A stretch of DNA of 64,000 nt from Euleptes europaea. Taxonomy: Eukaryota; Chordata; Lepidosauria; Squamata; Sphaerodactylidae. Position numbers and translations under genes: made by a program. Positions 25,501-40,500 of this stretch are shown in pieces. Each line of letters opens with the position of its first letter. Position 1 is the stretch's first letter. Location: positions 55,769,853-55,833,852 of the forward strand of contig NC_079322.1 of assembly GCF_029931775.1 (NCBI RefSeq). The letters run 5' to 3'. The notes under the pieces were generated by a model. It was not told where the DNA came from, did not search any database, and saw only the letters and a program-made list of their open reading frames with translations.

Positions 25501-28500
25501 ATGACTACTTGCTGTGCTTCTTACCTAGGGTTGACATCGAAGTTGACTTCTCAACTCTGGTTTGGTCTTAACAGTTTGGACTTTGATAGTGGGTGGCAAT
25601 GGAGTGGTGGCCATGCTTTCAGATACTTAAATTGGGCCCCAGGTAAGTACTAATATAGGCATGATTTTTTGTTAATTTATTTTAAATATTGTATCTGCAG
25701 TACAAAAAAAAGGATCTCAAAATAATTTTCTCCACATACTCTTCTTGGAATTCTAGTTTTATTTTGATATTCATGGCTCTCAAGCACACAAAATGATTTG
25801 GAAATTTCATTTCCTCTAAGGCAGATATAGGCAGTGTTTGACCCACTGATCAGAGCACACATCTTCTTGCAGCTATATACTTTGTATCCCCAGCTGCTCA
25901 AGGCAGCGGCCACAAACAGATGGCCTAAATCCAATCCAGACGTGGCACTGGAGTTCTGTAATTAAAATTCAAGACATGTAAAAAAACCAAGACTAGATTA
26001 ATTCATGCCATTGTATTCCCTATTACTATGTAGGGGTGTGAAAGCTGGACAGTGAAGAAAGCTGATAGGAAGAAAATAGATTCCTTTGAAATGTGGTGTT
26101 GGAGGAGAGTGTTACAGATTCCGTGGACTGCCAAAAAAAAAAAAAAACAAACAAATCAGTGGATTAACAAATCAATTATAGAGCAAATCAAGCCTGAACT
26201 TGACCCTAGAAGCTAAAATGACTAAACTGAGGCTGTCATATTTTGGTCACATCATGAGACGACAAGAGTCACTGGAAAAGACAGTCATGCTAGGAAAAGT
26301 TGAGGGCAGCAGGAAAAGAGGAAGACCCAACAAGAGATGGATTGACTCAATAAAGGAAGCCACAGCCTTCAATTTGCAAGATCTGAGCAAGGCTGTCAAA
26401 GATAGGACATTTTGGAGGACTTTCATTCATAGGGTCGCCATGAGTCGGAAGTGACTTGACGGCACTTAACACACACACACACACAAAAAAAACCTGTGGC
26501 AGTTCAGGGGAACCCCATGGGTTGCTTCCCTTAGCCCCAAGTTGCTTTAAGCCCTGACTCAGAATATGGGTATTTCTATTTTTCCTACATGGGCTGGAAT
26601 GGGAAGTTCCATTTTTGACAGCATGGAAGGGAGCATTAAGCTCCCCTTGCCCACCACCACCATGTGGTCCCCATTCATATTTCACTGCTCACCATGACTA
26701 CTTTTCAGGGCCAAAACCACATCTGGTGATCCAGTCATAGAATTCTAGCACCACTTATAGTTTTGGCTCATAATAAATCACCAGAAAGCCACTGTGTGTA
26801 GCTGGTGGGTTGTCTTTGATTTAGTGGATTATAAATTGTGCAGCCCTGCTTGGGTAATAGAAATATTTTATTCTTTCATCACCCTTTGTGGGAATGCCAC
26901 AGGGTAATATTTGTTTCTAGGAGCCCCGTGGCGCAGAGTGTTAAGCTGCAATACTGCAGTCAAAAGCTCTGCTCACGACCTGAGTTCGATCCCGGCGGAA
27001 GTTGGTTTCAGGTAGCCGGCTCAAGGTTGACTCAGCCTTCCATCCTTCCGAGGTCGGTGAAATGAGTACCCAGCTTACTGGGGGTAAAGGGAAGATGACT
27101 GGGGAAGGCACTGGCAAACCACCCCACAAACAAAGTCTGCCTTGGAAACGTCGGGATGTGACGTCACCCCATGGGTCAGGAATGACCCGGTGCTTGCACA
27201 GGGGACCTTTACCTTTTTTATATTTGTTTCTGCACACCAGGCATCACATTTAAATGAAGCAATACGTAGTACCTCTTGGCTTGTGATGACCCAACTGTTC
27301 ATGGGCTCATCACAAGATCGAAGACCTGATACCTCCTTGTTAGTGATTGTAAGTGATGTACTCAGCTGATTATTTCACCTTAAATAAAATGGCAACTCGA
27401 GTCACTTTGCTGGTGTGATGTATGAAATTATATAGAGAATTCCCTGAATGTGCTCATTGGCTATAAAGCAATTCTCCAATGAAGGCTGTTGTTTGACAAT
27501 AAGGGATTCTTGTTTGTATCCATTCCTTGAAGGAAGCCCTTCTCCAGAGCCTGGAAAAACCTGTGGAACATTTAATCCTTCAAGAGGTGCCAAATGGGAG
27601 AGCCTAGAATGTAACAAGAAACTTGGTTATATTTGTAAAAAAGGAAATGCCACTCTGAATTCATTTACTATTCCTTCAGGTAAGTGAGTGAATACAATTT
27701 AAAAACTTGGCAGTGGGACAATGGGGAAAAGGTACTCTTTTGTAAGTTTAGGTGCATTTCTGAGGCCTTTTGGAATGCTTGGGACAGAATAGAATTTAAA
27801 ACATATTTCTGGAAAAAAGGGATAGAAAATCTAGTTGAGAACAATTGCTGTAGTACAATGAGAGTGCATTATTCAACGTATGTGAAAGTAGCTGATGCCT
27901 GGAACACAGACACAGCAGTGTCTCAGGTACTAGGGACCATGGGAAATGCAGTTTTCCCAGAGGCTTGGGATATTCCAGGATTCTTGGTACTTGCTACGCT
28001 GCTGAGGCACCATTCAGATGCTAAAGAGCATAATAAAGACTTTATGTCTCTCGTCTTTTATGCATTAACTTTTTTTCCTGAGCAGATGATGTCTTCCCTG
28101 GAAGTATGTGCCATTTTGGACAAAAAAACAACAATTTGTGACACTATCAATATCCCACTGTAACAGATGTTCACAAAATTAGGGGTTGGGGGGTCTTGCC
28201 TTACCGTTCAGTGGCATGCTTAGCTGTTAAAGTTCATTTTTTTCCTCTTAGATGTGCGTACTGCTAACAGACCTTATCAGTATTTTGATAAATACCTTAT
28301 TAGTATTTCGGAGGTATATTCAGGTCTCCCAAATATTTCTGCAATTTTTTGGGAAACCCAAAAACTGGTCCCGAAAAATCTTGGAAATATTTGGGATTTA
28401 CAGAGATTAGGAGCCAGCATTTGCAGGCTCCCTGTGGCTGTTCCCCCCCCCCTTTTATTTCTGTTTTCTTCCCTCTTCTATCAGTTTCAAGTTTCTTTTT

Positions 28501-31500
28501 CAGTTGAAGAGGTGTTTTTTTTTCTTTGCATGAGTTGCTTTGTGTCCCCTTCACGGTTTTTACAGTTTTGCTCACTGCTCAGTACTTGGATTTGTTCTTC
28601 TCTGGTTTGTTGAGCTTACATCCTGTTGAGCTTACACTGCCACAGTGGCGCTAGGTTCTTCTGGGCATTATGTACATTGCCATTTGTTCTGTTGGGATTG
28701 CAACACCCCACATCCCTTGCTTGTATTTGTTCTGCTGCGATCCTATGGTTTGACATTAGTCCTATTGAGCTTTCATTGCCAGAGTGCCCCTGGGTTCTGC
28801 TGGGCACTCTGTACATTGACATTGGTCCTGCTGGGCTTGCAAACATGCCCCCGCAGTTTGAGTTTTCAAAGATTCTCTGACTTAACATTATTTTTGTTGA
28901 GCTTGTATTGCCAGAGTGGCACTGGGTTCTGCTGGGCATTGTGTACATTGCCACTTGTTCTGCTGGGCTTGCAAAAGTGCCCTGCCCCCCACATACACAC
29001 ACAACTGGGAGTTTCCACTGTAGAGATTCTCTAGTTTGATTTTGGTACTGTTTGGCTTGACACATTGGCTTTTTGTTCGACTGGGATTATTGGGTTCTGC
29101 AGTGGTTCTGTTGGGCTTGTTGTGTTGGTTCTTCCATGGGAGGCATGATTTGATGAGTGGTTGCTGTTTGCGGGCGTGGCTTGCAGGCATGACTTTTGCC
29201 TTGAAGCAGTTTGGAGGTTTTTTTCCCCTTTCTTTTTTCTTCCATGGGAAATAATAGAGGATGGCTGGGGCACCCTGTTCAGGGGCCCATAGAATTGTAC
29301 CCCTTGGTCCAATATACTTGAAGTCTGGGAGTTATTTAAAGGACAGGCACCAGCAGCTCCGTTGCAATTTTGGTTTGTGCACCTTCAAAAACAACCCCCC
29401 CGGCACCCAGAATGTTTCCCCATAGGGAATAATGGACCCCAAAATATTCAGATTCCTGAAAAACCCAAATCCGAATACCATATGGGCATTGGAATTTGGG
29501 AATATCAGGAATACCTATATTTTTGGGTAAAAAATACTGGAATATGAAAAAAACACATTTTTTAAAATGTTTGCACACCCCTAGAAGGGGGAAGCAAGAG
29601 GATGGAGGGAGGACTCAGCTCCGTACTTTTCTGTCTCCTTCTCTCACACACAGAGTTTCCTGTTCTCTGGGCACCAGGGCTCCCCAGAGTGGCTGGAAGG
29701 CTGGGGGGGGGGAGTGAGTAAGACAGGATCCCATCTATTGGAACATTGAATTTCAACCCAAGGAGCTGGGGGCAGGGTGGGTCGCTTTCCCATAGCCAGG
29801 AATTAGAGTCTAGGAAGACAAGATAGGAGGGAGGGTATGTGCCTGAGAGTCAGTGAAAGAGAGAGATTCGTCCAGCCCCCCTCCTTTAATAAGAGTCCCA
29901 GCGATTCTGCTTAGCTTTGCTTGTTTTTTGAGGGGGGGGGGCTTGGCTGTTGCAGCCTGCAGTCTAGAAAAGGTGAAACTCGCTGTTGCCCTGGGAACAC
30001 CACTTTGTGTTATCCCCGTGTCGATACAGCACAGGTGCAAAAGAAAAGGAGGAGGTGGCACATGATCATCTCTGAGGTGATGAAAATGCTGACATCACAG
30101 AAACACAATACTGCACCAGATCCAGTTTGCAAAGGAAAACCTGGCTCAACAACTTAGAAACAATGGGCGAGGGCTGGGGGAGAAGGGGGAAGCTACCAGT
30201 CTGGAAGCAGCTTTTGAAAGTACTGCAGCTGGAAGCGGGGCAGCAACAGAGAAAATAGAGAGCAGGTGTTCAGTGTGGAAGTGACCTGTGTCACCACATC
30301 AGGCAGCCAAGGAGGACTGTTGTTCATGGGATGAGGTAGGGGAGGTACTGGAATTTGTGAGGTGACTGGAAGATCTTTTTGGCCTAGTCACCTTTCCAAG
30401 CTGTGCACCCATCAGGGACACAATGTTGTTTTGAACTGTAGACTGCCTTGGATGCAGCAAAGCAGTGTATAAATTTATCAAATAATAACCACAAATAATG
30501 TAATTCAGATGGGATTCAGGGGAAAATGAGCTATTTTCCAATTGGGTGGAAACACAATTAGCTGGTCCCAATTATGAATTGAGTCAGGGGAGTTTGCTAC
30601 TGACACTGGTTGCCTCCTCATCTGCTTTGGAGGTTCCTGCTTCTTTGGGGTAGCAGGTAAAGGCTCCTCTGCCAAAGCGGTATGGTTAAAAGCCCCCTGT
30701 GTTGACTGCCCCTAAATTGCTACGCATGTTATTCCAAAGGAGCCAGAGATGCAAAGGAAGGTAATTGCTTTTATTGGATAGATTCCTTCTGCTGACTGCA
30801 CACCATTTTGTCAGTCCCCGCAGCATTCCTTTCCAGAATAGTTTCTCAAATGCTGAAATTCATTTTGGCCTAAAGGGAGCCTGGTGCACCTTGTTAGTTG
30901 GCATATTGTCAGCAACATGACTCTGCCTTCGTGCTGGTCTTTATGTCAGCTTGAAAAGGAAACACTCATATGACAGAGAAATATGGCAGCCAGTTTTGCA
31001 TTAGTGGCACAGGAAAAGCCAGTTTGCTTTATAAGTATATTCTTGTAAATATCCCTCTCTGTCATGCTTTGTCAGTTTCCTGCCATGATTTCCAACTACC
31101 TTTGCAAACATGCCCAGGTGTTTCCTAAAACCATTTATGTATTATTTTTATGCATTTTTCTTTAGTGATATGACTAATATATTTGGAGTTTTCTATGAGC
31201 AGTCTGTGGAGCAGTTTCATGCTGATGCACTGAATTACTGATCATAGCATTAAATGCAACCACACTGTGCCATGGCTGCAATCCTGCACACAATAAAGTT
31301 AGCTCACCAACATCCCACTGCAGAATCATACTAACTTATACATCAATGATCAATGGGTCCAAAGCATGTGCCTTCATTGAACTAGCACGGTCAAACCCCA
31401 AGCTGTGTGTGGGTTATTTTTTTAACATTTGATTGCTTGCAACACCTAGATAATTTGCAACACAACTTTAAACTAGTTCCCCTTCAGCCTGTATTCTGTG

Positions 31501-34500
31501 TCCCTAATTTAGCACAGGAAAGCAACCAGTTTATGCACCAATGTGGTGCAGAGGTGAGAGTGCTAGACTAGGATCTGGGAGACCTTGGTTGAGATTCCCA
31601 CCATATCACAGAAACTCATCGGGTGACCTCTGACCAGCCACTATTTCTCGACCTAACGTAGTTCACAGGGTTGTTGTGTTGATACATGAGGAAAGGAGGG
31701 CTATGGATGCCATCGGATCTCCTTAAAGAAAGTGCAGGATAAACAGTGTCCTAGATACATAAGGAACTAGCTTCCTGGTTGTGTGTGGAGCTTTACTGGT
31801 GGTGGTAAAGTCCAATTCTTTTTCTTTGTCTCTAATTTTGCACAGACTCAGTGTTGTTTCCAAGTATGTGTGTGTATTAAATACCGTCAAGTCACTTCCG
31901 ACTTATGGCAACCCTATGAATTAATGACCTCCAAAATGCCCTATCATTAACAGCCTTGCTCTGGTCCTGCAGACTGAGGGCCGTGGCTTCCTTTATTGAA
32001 TCAATCAATTTCATATTGGTTCTTCCTCTTTTCTTGCTGCCTTCAACTTTTCCTAGCATTACTGTCTTTTCCAGTGAGTCTTGTCTGCCCATAATGTGAC
32101 CAAAGTACCATAGCTTCCAAGTATGGCCTTCCCTTTTTCTAACAGCTATTTCTCACATGGGGGAGAAAATGTGGTTTATAAGATATGTGTGAGTGGCAGG
32201 AAACATCTGGCCAGGTGCAGGTAGACTTACTACTATAGGTTAAAAAAAAATTCAACTGGACTTAATTTTTGCAAAGGGAAGTAAATGGCTGGTCGCCAGA
32301 AAAAAAAGCCATTTTCTTTTTTCTTTACTACCCCCCTCACCATTCTGTACACCTTAGGCAAATACATTGCATTGGACTCCTCCCACTTTTGGTCTGGGCT
32401 CCACTCCCAGATCTTTTTGAGTCCCATCAGTAGGGTTGCCAGGTCCATTTGCCCCACCAGCGGAAGCTTTGCAGGGGCATGGCTGGGGGCTTGTGATACA
32501 CGTGTGCGCCCTGCACGATGTGCACCCACACCCTACAAGACACACAGAGGTCACTTCCAGGTTTAGCCAGAAGTGACATGGACACTCTAGCAATCTCCAC
32601 CGAAACTCTATGGTTTTCACAGAGTTTTACCAGAGGTTGCTAGAGTGTCTGCACTGAACCCAGAAGTAATGTCAGCACAGCGCACTGGTTGCGCACGTGC
32701 ACATTGTGCACCTCCCCCTCTTTTGCCTGCCAACCGTCAGCTGGTCTGCGGGCAGCCTGGTGGATTGGTGGGCGTTTGCCCACCACCACCGGGCAATTGG
32801 TAAGCCTACCCATCAGAGCCACTTTTACAACAGCTATAGTTCCATGGCTAGTGTCACATTTAAGTGCTGGTCCTATATGAGCACAGAATCATCAACTTTC
32901 ATGTCCTGACAAGGTGCCAGTTGGAGCAGAGGAAGTCCTGTATCATTGCCTCCCACACACACGAAACTTAGGGCATTTTCATGTTGTTAGTGGCACAGTA
33001 GTATTGACGGCTATGCCGAGAGAAAGCTCCAGAAGCACATTGTTCTGCTGCTGAAAGGAAGAAAAGCTGGCCTGGATGGTCACCTGGAAAAAATACTGAG
33101 CTCTTTGGATGAAGAGATTGTGCATGCAGGCTTCACAACAAGCTGCAATATAACTCCATTTGAGCACCACCACAGTTTGTGGCTATGCTTATGTGTGCCC
33201 CTCCCACCTCAGCAAACTAGAGGCTGATTATAATCTGGTTGGTGGTGGGGAACTCGCTTGCTGAATTGCGTCCATTCAGATGAGAGGGTAAATTGGAGCC
33301 TGATCAGACTTTGTGTTAGTCACGTTCTGTGAGGTAGAGGAAGGAAGAACGAGGGGGTTCATGCAAGTGCAGCAACTATCTATTTGAGCCCAAATGAAGT
33401 TTAATTGCAGCTTGTTGTGAATGTAATGATGGTATGATAAATAAGCAAGAACAGAGAGCCACTGCCAGGAACCAAGGGTGTGCATCTGTGCACAGGTGTA
33501 TCAATACAACATTTTGTGTACTCACAAGTGTTCTACAATTGTCGTTGCCTTTCCCTCAGAATCAAATGTGGCAATTAAGTGTCCCGATGAATGGGTATCA
33601 TATGCAGGCTTCTGTTATAAGATTCACAGAGAAGTCAACTTTTGGAATGATGCTGTAGCACTCTGTAGAAAGGAAGGTGGAGATCTGGCAAGTATCCACA
33701 ATGTCGAAGAGTACAGCTTTATCATTTCTCAGCTTGGATATCGTGAGTATTTGTACAGGGTTTTTATTAATATTCAGTTCTAATAATTATAATGTTTTTT
33801 GTTATTCAAAGCAGTAGATTTTATAAATAGCATGAAGATAAATATACTATCTAAAGGATTAAAAGATTCTATGATTGTGTCAAAAATTTGATGTGAACTT
33901 CAGCATTTTTTTATTTGATATTTTCAACCGTCTCCCATCATGTTCTTCAAGACAAGTGCATCAATATATCTAATTCTCAGCATGGCCACATCTGTGGATA
34001 CTTAAATACAGAGATTGGAGCCATGAACAGACATGAAATCTAAATAAAAATACATTGGGGAGTTTAAAAACCCCCAATAATAGAACCAATGCCTGTACCT
34101 TTAAGAAATGAATGAGGGTTGGTAACCTTCAAACCTTTGTTTCTGCTAGTAAAAGGCAGGCGGAAGGAGCAGGCCTCTTTCTAGGGCTGTTTTAGGAGGA
34201 AAGGAAGCTAAAGACAGAGGGACAGATAAAGGTAGATTGGCTGGTGAGTGGGAAGAAGAGAAGAAGGAGAAAAAAACTTTCAAGGGTAAGGAAAGAAGAA
34301 ACGGTGGAGGAGGGGAAAACGTGGTGCTCCCTGTGCAATCTTGTGGATTCCCCACTTGTGCTATTCTATTTGTTGTGAGCATGAGAATTATACTATAGAC
34401 TGAGAGAGAGTGAGGTATAGAAGATGTATCGTACATAACTAAGGAACTGAAGGAAATGTAGAAGTTTGTCTAATTGTTGTGGGGAGAAAAAGGGAAGGTG

Positions 34501-37500
34501 CTCCTTCAAGGTAGAGAAAATCAGGGTATAAAAACCAACTCTTCTTCTAATTGAGTGGTAGTGAGGTGGAATCTCAAAGTCTAAATGTGATCTGCAGGGT
34601 CAGGAAAGATTTAGCAAAGCCATGCATGCAATAAAACTCTATGCAAGTGTAGAAAAGGCACGAAATGTGGTAGTACAGAAATAGCTTACCCAGAATCTCC
34701 ATTTCATTAAAATACAATTTTCTATCTCTTCTTGTGGCAAATATATGATGGCAAAGTGTGTGAACAATGCAGAACTGGGTATATTAATGTAGATTTGTCT
34801 TGAAAGGTCTCTTTAGGTTTTACAAGATATGGCACGTGTTTCTTCGTAACCCCGAGGTCCAAACACTCGTTTTTATTTCAGTGCAATTTGAGGCTCTGAG
34901 GATTTTGCACAGACTATAACGTTCTGTCCTAATTGGCTGGATTCTGTTCTTTGCTGTGTATGTACTGCTGTGGATATTTATAATACTACAAAAAGGGACA
35001 ATACAAAACTTTCCTGTGAGGACAAACAGAAAAGCACTGTGTAAAGTACAGGAATGCAAGAGCAATGGAAAAAACCATTAAAAAGCAATATCTCTGTCAT
35101 GAAGCAAATACTATAATGACAAATAGGAGCTTAATGCCAAGTAGTAGATGTTCTGCCTGAAATTTGAATTAGTCAGAGGAAGTGCTGAGTACAACTCTTA
35201 GCGGTAGCCTCCTTAGTAATCCAGGTCACTGGAAACACCTGTTACCTTTTGGCACATATTTAATAACTAGCGTTGCCAGCTTTGGGTTGGGAAATACCTG
35301 GAGATTTGGGGTGTGTGGAGCCTGAGGAGGTAGGGTTGCCAACCTCCAGGCACTAGCTGGAGATCTCCTGCTATTACAACTGATCTCCTGCCAATAGAGA
35401 TCAGTTCAACTGGCGACAATGGCTGCTTTGGCAATTGGACTCTATGGCATAGAAGTCCCTCCCCTTCCACAAGCCCCGCCCTTAGGGTTGCCAGGTCCCT
35501 CTTCACCACTGGTGGGAGATTTTTGGGGTGGAGCCTGAGGAGGGCGGGGTTTGGGGAGGGGAGGGACTTCAATGCCATAGAGTCCAATTGCCAAAGTGGC
35601 CATTTTTCTCCAGGTGATCTGATCTCTATCGGCTGGAGATCAGTTGAATTAGCAGGAGATCTCTTGCTACTACCTGGCAGTTGGCAACCCTACCCGCCCT
35701 CCTCAGGCTCCACCCCAAAAACCTCCCGCTGGTTGTGAACAGGAACCTGGCAACCCTTCGAGGAGGGCAGGGTTTGGGGAGGAGAGGGACTACAGTGGGG
35801 CATAATGCCATAGAGTCCACCTTCCAAAGTGGCCATTTTCTCCATCTGAACTGATTTCTATTGCCTGAATATCAGTTGTAATCCCAGGAGATCTCCAGAT
35901 TCCACCCAGAGGTTGGCAACCTTGTTGTTAACAGCTGGCCATTGATGTTGAGTTACTAACTCTGTTGCTTTCTTTTACTATGTCATCAACAAGGCTTTGT
36001 TGTTTTTGTTGAAATCAGAAAACTGCCAGTGGAAGACATTCCTTAGATCAGGGGTGGGGAACCTTTTTTCTGCCAAGGGCCATTTAGATATTTATAACAA
36101 CATTCGCAGGCCATACAAAATTATCAACTTAAAAATTAGCCTGCTCTATTTGGTCAAACATTTAGCCAAGCGGCATGACCGGAGACGGCTCCAAGTGTCT
36201 GCCACATAGAGCGACTCACTTTTGAGCTCTGCCATTCCCAGCTGGGCCCCAGAGATTCAGGCAGGGCAGAAAACACAAGACACAGTTTGTTGGGCAGTCC
36301 TAGCAGCTCCATAGCTAATGACTCTTCTTCAAGGGGGGGGGAAAGGTTCCTTTTCTCAGTGAAACAAACTCACATCCGCCTTGAATAGAGGCTATTCCTG
36401 TCCACGGGAGGAGGCGGATCGCCAGTCTTAGATCCTTCTGAGCTAGAGATCTGCCAGGACCCACAAAGGGCCAGACCAAATGATTCCACGGGCCTTATAC
36501 GGCCCCCGGGCCTGACGTTCCCCACCCCTGCCTTAGATGCTATGTACTAGGAATATAATACAAAACACCCAAAATCAGGGCATACACACAGAGGATTTTT
36601 ATTTGCCTGCCTATCTTTTTGCACACGTCAAATATTTGCTATTAATCCTGCAACTCACTCAGTAAAACTCACACACTGCTAGGTCCCTGATGAAGCATAT
36701 TCTATTCCAAACAAACACAGTAAGTAAACTGCAGATTTAACCAATTCAACATAACTAGTTACTAAGTGAAACGTAACTGCAGTCAGTTATAGTTCTTAAA
36801 GAGAACAAGTATAGGAAGATGAAGACTTGGGGCTTAAAACTAGTATTGCTTTAGTGACAAAATGTTTGGCTTCCTGAAGCTATTTGTGTTGCACTTCAGG
36901 TTGGGAGCTTCCTGTATATTTGGGGATGAAGGTTGGGGAAGGCTGGGTTTAGGGAGGGGAGGGACCTTGGCAGGGTATAATGGCATGGATTCTACCCTTC
37001 GAAGCGGCCATTTTCTCCAGGGGAACTGATCTCTGTATTTTGGAGACCATTTGTTAATTCTGAGAGCTCTCCAGGCCCCACCTGAAGGCTGGCAACCCAT
37101 GGAGCTATTGGTTAATGATTCTGCACATACTCTATTTTTTTCCCTATAGAATAGAATAATATTCTAATCATAATCATTTTTCATCTGTGTGTACGCTAGA
37201 ACCAAATGATGAATTATGGATTGGATTAAATGACCTCAAGATTCAAATGTACTTTGAATGGAGTGACGGGACCCCTGTAATGTATACCAAATGGCTTCCT
37301 GGTGAGCCGACACATGACAGCAACAGACAAGAAGATTGTGTAGTTATGAAAGGAAAGGTAAAATAGTTTCGTTATTTACATCTAACTTGTACTCCTGGAA
37401 CAGGATATATTACTCAATGGCTGTAACTGCTGTTTGGAAGTAGATTTCTGGTGATATTTTAAGAAAGCTGGTATTCAGCAGAAATTTTCTGCTGCTGTTG

Positions 37501-40500
37501 TGGTTCTCATGTTAGAAGATGTACTTGGGTTGCATCCAGACAAAATTTTTGAAAGACAATGGAAACTTTTCCCCTCCCTGTCCCAATGCAGCCCTTTTTT
37601 GCTCTGTGAAATGCTGCTCCTTGAAAATAGGGAGCCTGAGGAATGACCTGAGGGGGGGTCTGCAGCAGAAAGGGGGAATTGGCAGATATTCCCAAATTAG
37701 GATACAACCCCTTGAGTACAAAGTCTCAGATAAGCCCAGTAATAGGCCCTCACCAAAATATCCAGTTGTACTTTGCGGAAGGCCCAGTCAGTATTTCATG
37801 GCCACTCGACAGCCAACCAACCAACAACATTAAAAAGAAACAAAAAATATCCTATCCCCAAAAGTTCATAGCAACTGCACAGCTATTTACCAGTCAACAC
37901 ATTGCCCAAAAAGAATTCCTTTATCACACAGGAAAACCACCAATTGGTGGATAGCATTAGCAATGTCATGATTTGCTTGTAAACTCATCTAGTCCATTGA
38001 GATGACATCACTGGTAGCAAGGACTCATAGTATTGCAGTCAGAGGAAACTGCCCTTCTCACTTCTTAGATTCTGAAGCTGTAGCCCAGCAGTTAGAAGCA
38101 CTGTATGATGAACTGGGAGACATGAAGTTAAGCTCCACTGAGAGATGGGTTCAGATTTCCCCTTGCTAATATTATTTTACAATGAACTATCAGCATGCTG
38201 TGGCACCAATTACCCCGGGCATACGTACAGGGAAATACAAGCAGTTCAACAGCATGGTCCAAGCAAGTAACTTTCACTCTGATGCAGTAACCCTGTGGGC
38301 AAGAGGGCTGTGTTAGGAAACACAGGATTAAGTTCAGGTCTTCCTCCTGGAAGTTGTTGCTACATGTGCCCCATCCTCACTCTAGCCTAGCCATATTTGG
38401 TGCATTCCATATTAATCCATAGTTATTGTATGGATATTCTCCTGATTGATATGCCAGTTTTGGTAGAAAAAAAATACAAAAGGAAACAAGATAAAGATCA
38501 ACCCAGCATGCTGTAGATATTGATCCCAGCTTTCAGTTCCATACAACAAATAACACTATTTATTTCAAACTAATATGCTTTCTTTTTGACAAACAGACAT
38601 GTCAAGTGGCTTACAATAAAAGATAGTTACAATGGAACAACTAATTAAAACAGCAGTTTACATATAATCCCCAGTACATAAAATCCCCAGGAAATAAAGC
38701 AGGAACTGAACCCCATGATTATTCAAACAAACTGTCAGCTAGGGCTTTCTGTCGACCCCGGATAAACAAGATGGTTCCTCACCAGAACAAAATGGAGTTT
38801 GAATTTGCTCCGTCCTTCCCCGTTTGCATTCTGTCTCCGCCCGGCATCTGCACCACAATGGAGACCCGCCTGGGATAATCGCTAGTATGATACCAGGTCC
38901 CGCAGTACAATGCCTGGGAGCCCTGGAGATCGTCTAGCTATTTCACACGTTAATTCCTTGTATGCGTTTTCAATGAGTAGTTACCGGCAGTTACCTTCTG
39001 TATTGTTTCCTTGTATCTGAACTATCAAGACAGCTCTGCCGCACGTCGTCCTTTTGTGTTATATCCTGAACATAATCAATCCTATTGTATGTACCCTATA
39101 AATGTACTGGTGTTTCCCCACGTCTGTATTCTAGCCTTATGTTTCTATGGACTTACTGAACTCGCTGGCTTTCTTAATAAAACTTTTAAACTCGCAACTA
39201 CGTCTGGAGTGAAGTTCCTTATGAAAGAAATGCAATGAAGTACTGCAGTCTGACAGTAGGCTAGAATCTCCTATTCTTTTTTATTTTTGTAATAGTTAAG
39301 GAATAGGATGTCAGCATGATCCACAAACCCATTCCTCATGGATGAAGACATCCGCCAGAGTTACTGGCAGGGGGCAACCCCCCTCGCTGGAGGGAGCCGG
39401 GGAGAAGCAACTCCGGGATGGCACCCGGCCAAGTTTGCCGGTTTCCCCGGGAAGCCGGTGTGGACCTCCTTGCCTACGCACGCCAAGCTGCGATACAGGA
39501 CCGCGGCTGATGGTGCCCTCGAGGGGGTCGACTGACGGCTGGTGACGGAACCAGACCTTGCCAGTTTTTGCCGGGGACCGCTTACCGCCTTATACGGAGA
39601 GAGAGAGGAGCGGAGCCAGGAGGGAGTTACGACTGGATGGTTTAACGAACCCTCGGCCATCCGCACCCCAGTCACCCCAGCCCTCGGTACCGGGGAAGAG
39701 GTGATTCTGCTGCGAGAACAGAATCGGGCGCTGTCTCTACAGAACCGGGACCTCCAGGTACAGCTGGGAGCTCTACAGAGGGACATGACGGCAGTATTGG
39801 GGGCGGTGAGAGAGCTCAAACCGTTGACTCAGCAACCTTGGGTCAACTCGTGGACCACCACGGAACCACCTGACAGCGCAGGGACACCCCCACCCATCCC
39901 ACCCAGGCGACCTGCAACCCGGGACCTGAAGGTCTCTTTCGACGGATCCAGCACCCAGTTGCCCCACTTTGTGCTCCAGCTGTCCGGCTTCATGATGGAT
40001 CAAGGAGAAACTTTCCCTTCGGAGGAAGCTCGGGTCTGGTATGTGATCAGCTTGCTAGAGAAGGAGGCGGTGGAATGGGCAGTGATGGCGACGGAGACTG
40101 AACCCGGGATCCTGAGGTCCTTGGATGCATTTATGTCTGCCTTGCAACGCCGTTTTGAGGACCCTCATAGGGGGGAGAGGGCCAAGATTGCCATGCGCAG
40201 ATTGAAGCAAGGGGCCCGCTCTGTCATGGAGTATGCCCAGGAATTCCAGTCCACAATTCCAATTCCACAATGGAGACCCACCTTTGATAATCACTAGAAT
40301 GATACCAGGTCCCGCAGTACAATGCCTGGGAGCCCTGGAGATCGTCTAGCTATTTCACGCGTTAATTCCTTGTATGCGTTTTCAATGAGTAGTTACCGGC
40401 AGTTACCTTCTGTATTGTTTCCTTGTATCTGAACTATCAAGACAGCTCTGCCGCACGTCGTCCTTTTGTGTTATATCCTGAACATAATCAATCCTATTGT

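Larger units (their letters stand above)
35268..35924 (+). mobile_element. TAGGGTTGCCA MITE, outer copy A (split by copy B)
   Basis: The left part begins tagcgttgccagctttgggt and the right part ends gaggttggcaacctt. It is interrupted by copy B at 35331-35758. The flanks ttaataac (35260-35267) and ttgttaac (35925-35932) match at 6 of 8 bases, as expected of an older insertion. Confidence 0.75.

Noticed and set aside
27684-28163. 159-codon frame after exon 6
   Set aside because: Runs over a good splice donor in a different frame and shows no domain.
28626-29065. Overlapping long frames on both strands
   Set aside because: Generated by the internal tandem units of the unclassified repeat; the peptides only repeat the unit.
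39011-39238. Frame repeated in both LTRs (also near 40423)
   Set aside because: It lies wholly in the LTR, including its TATA and poly(A) signals, so it is not a protein gene.
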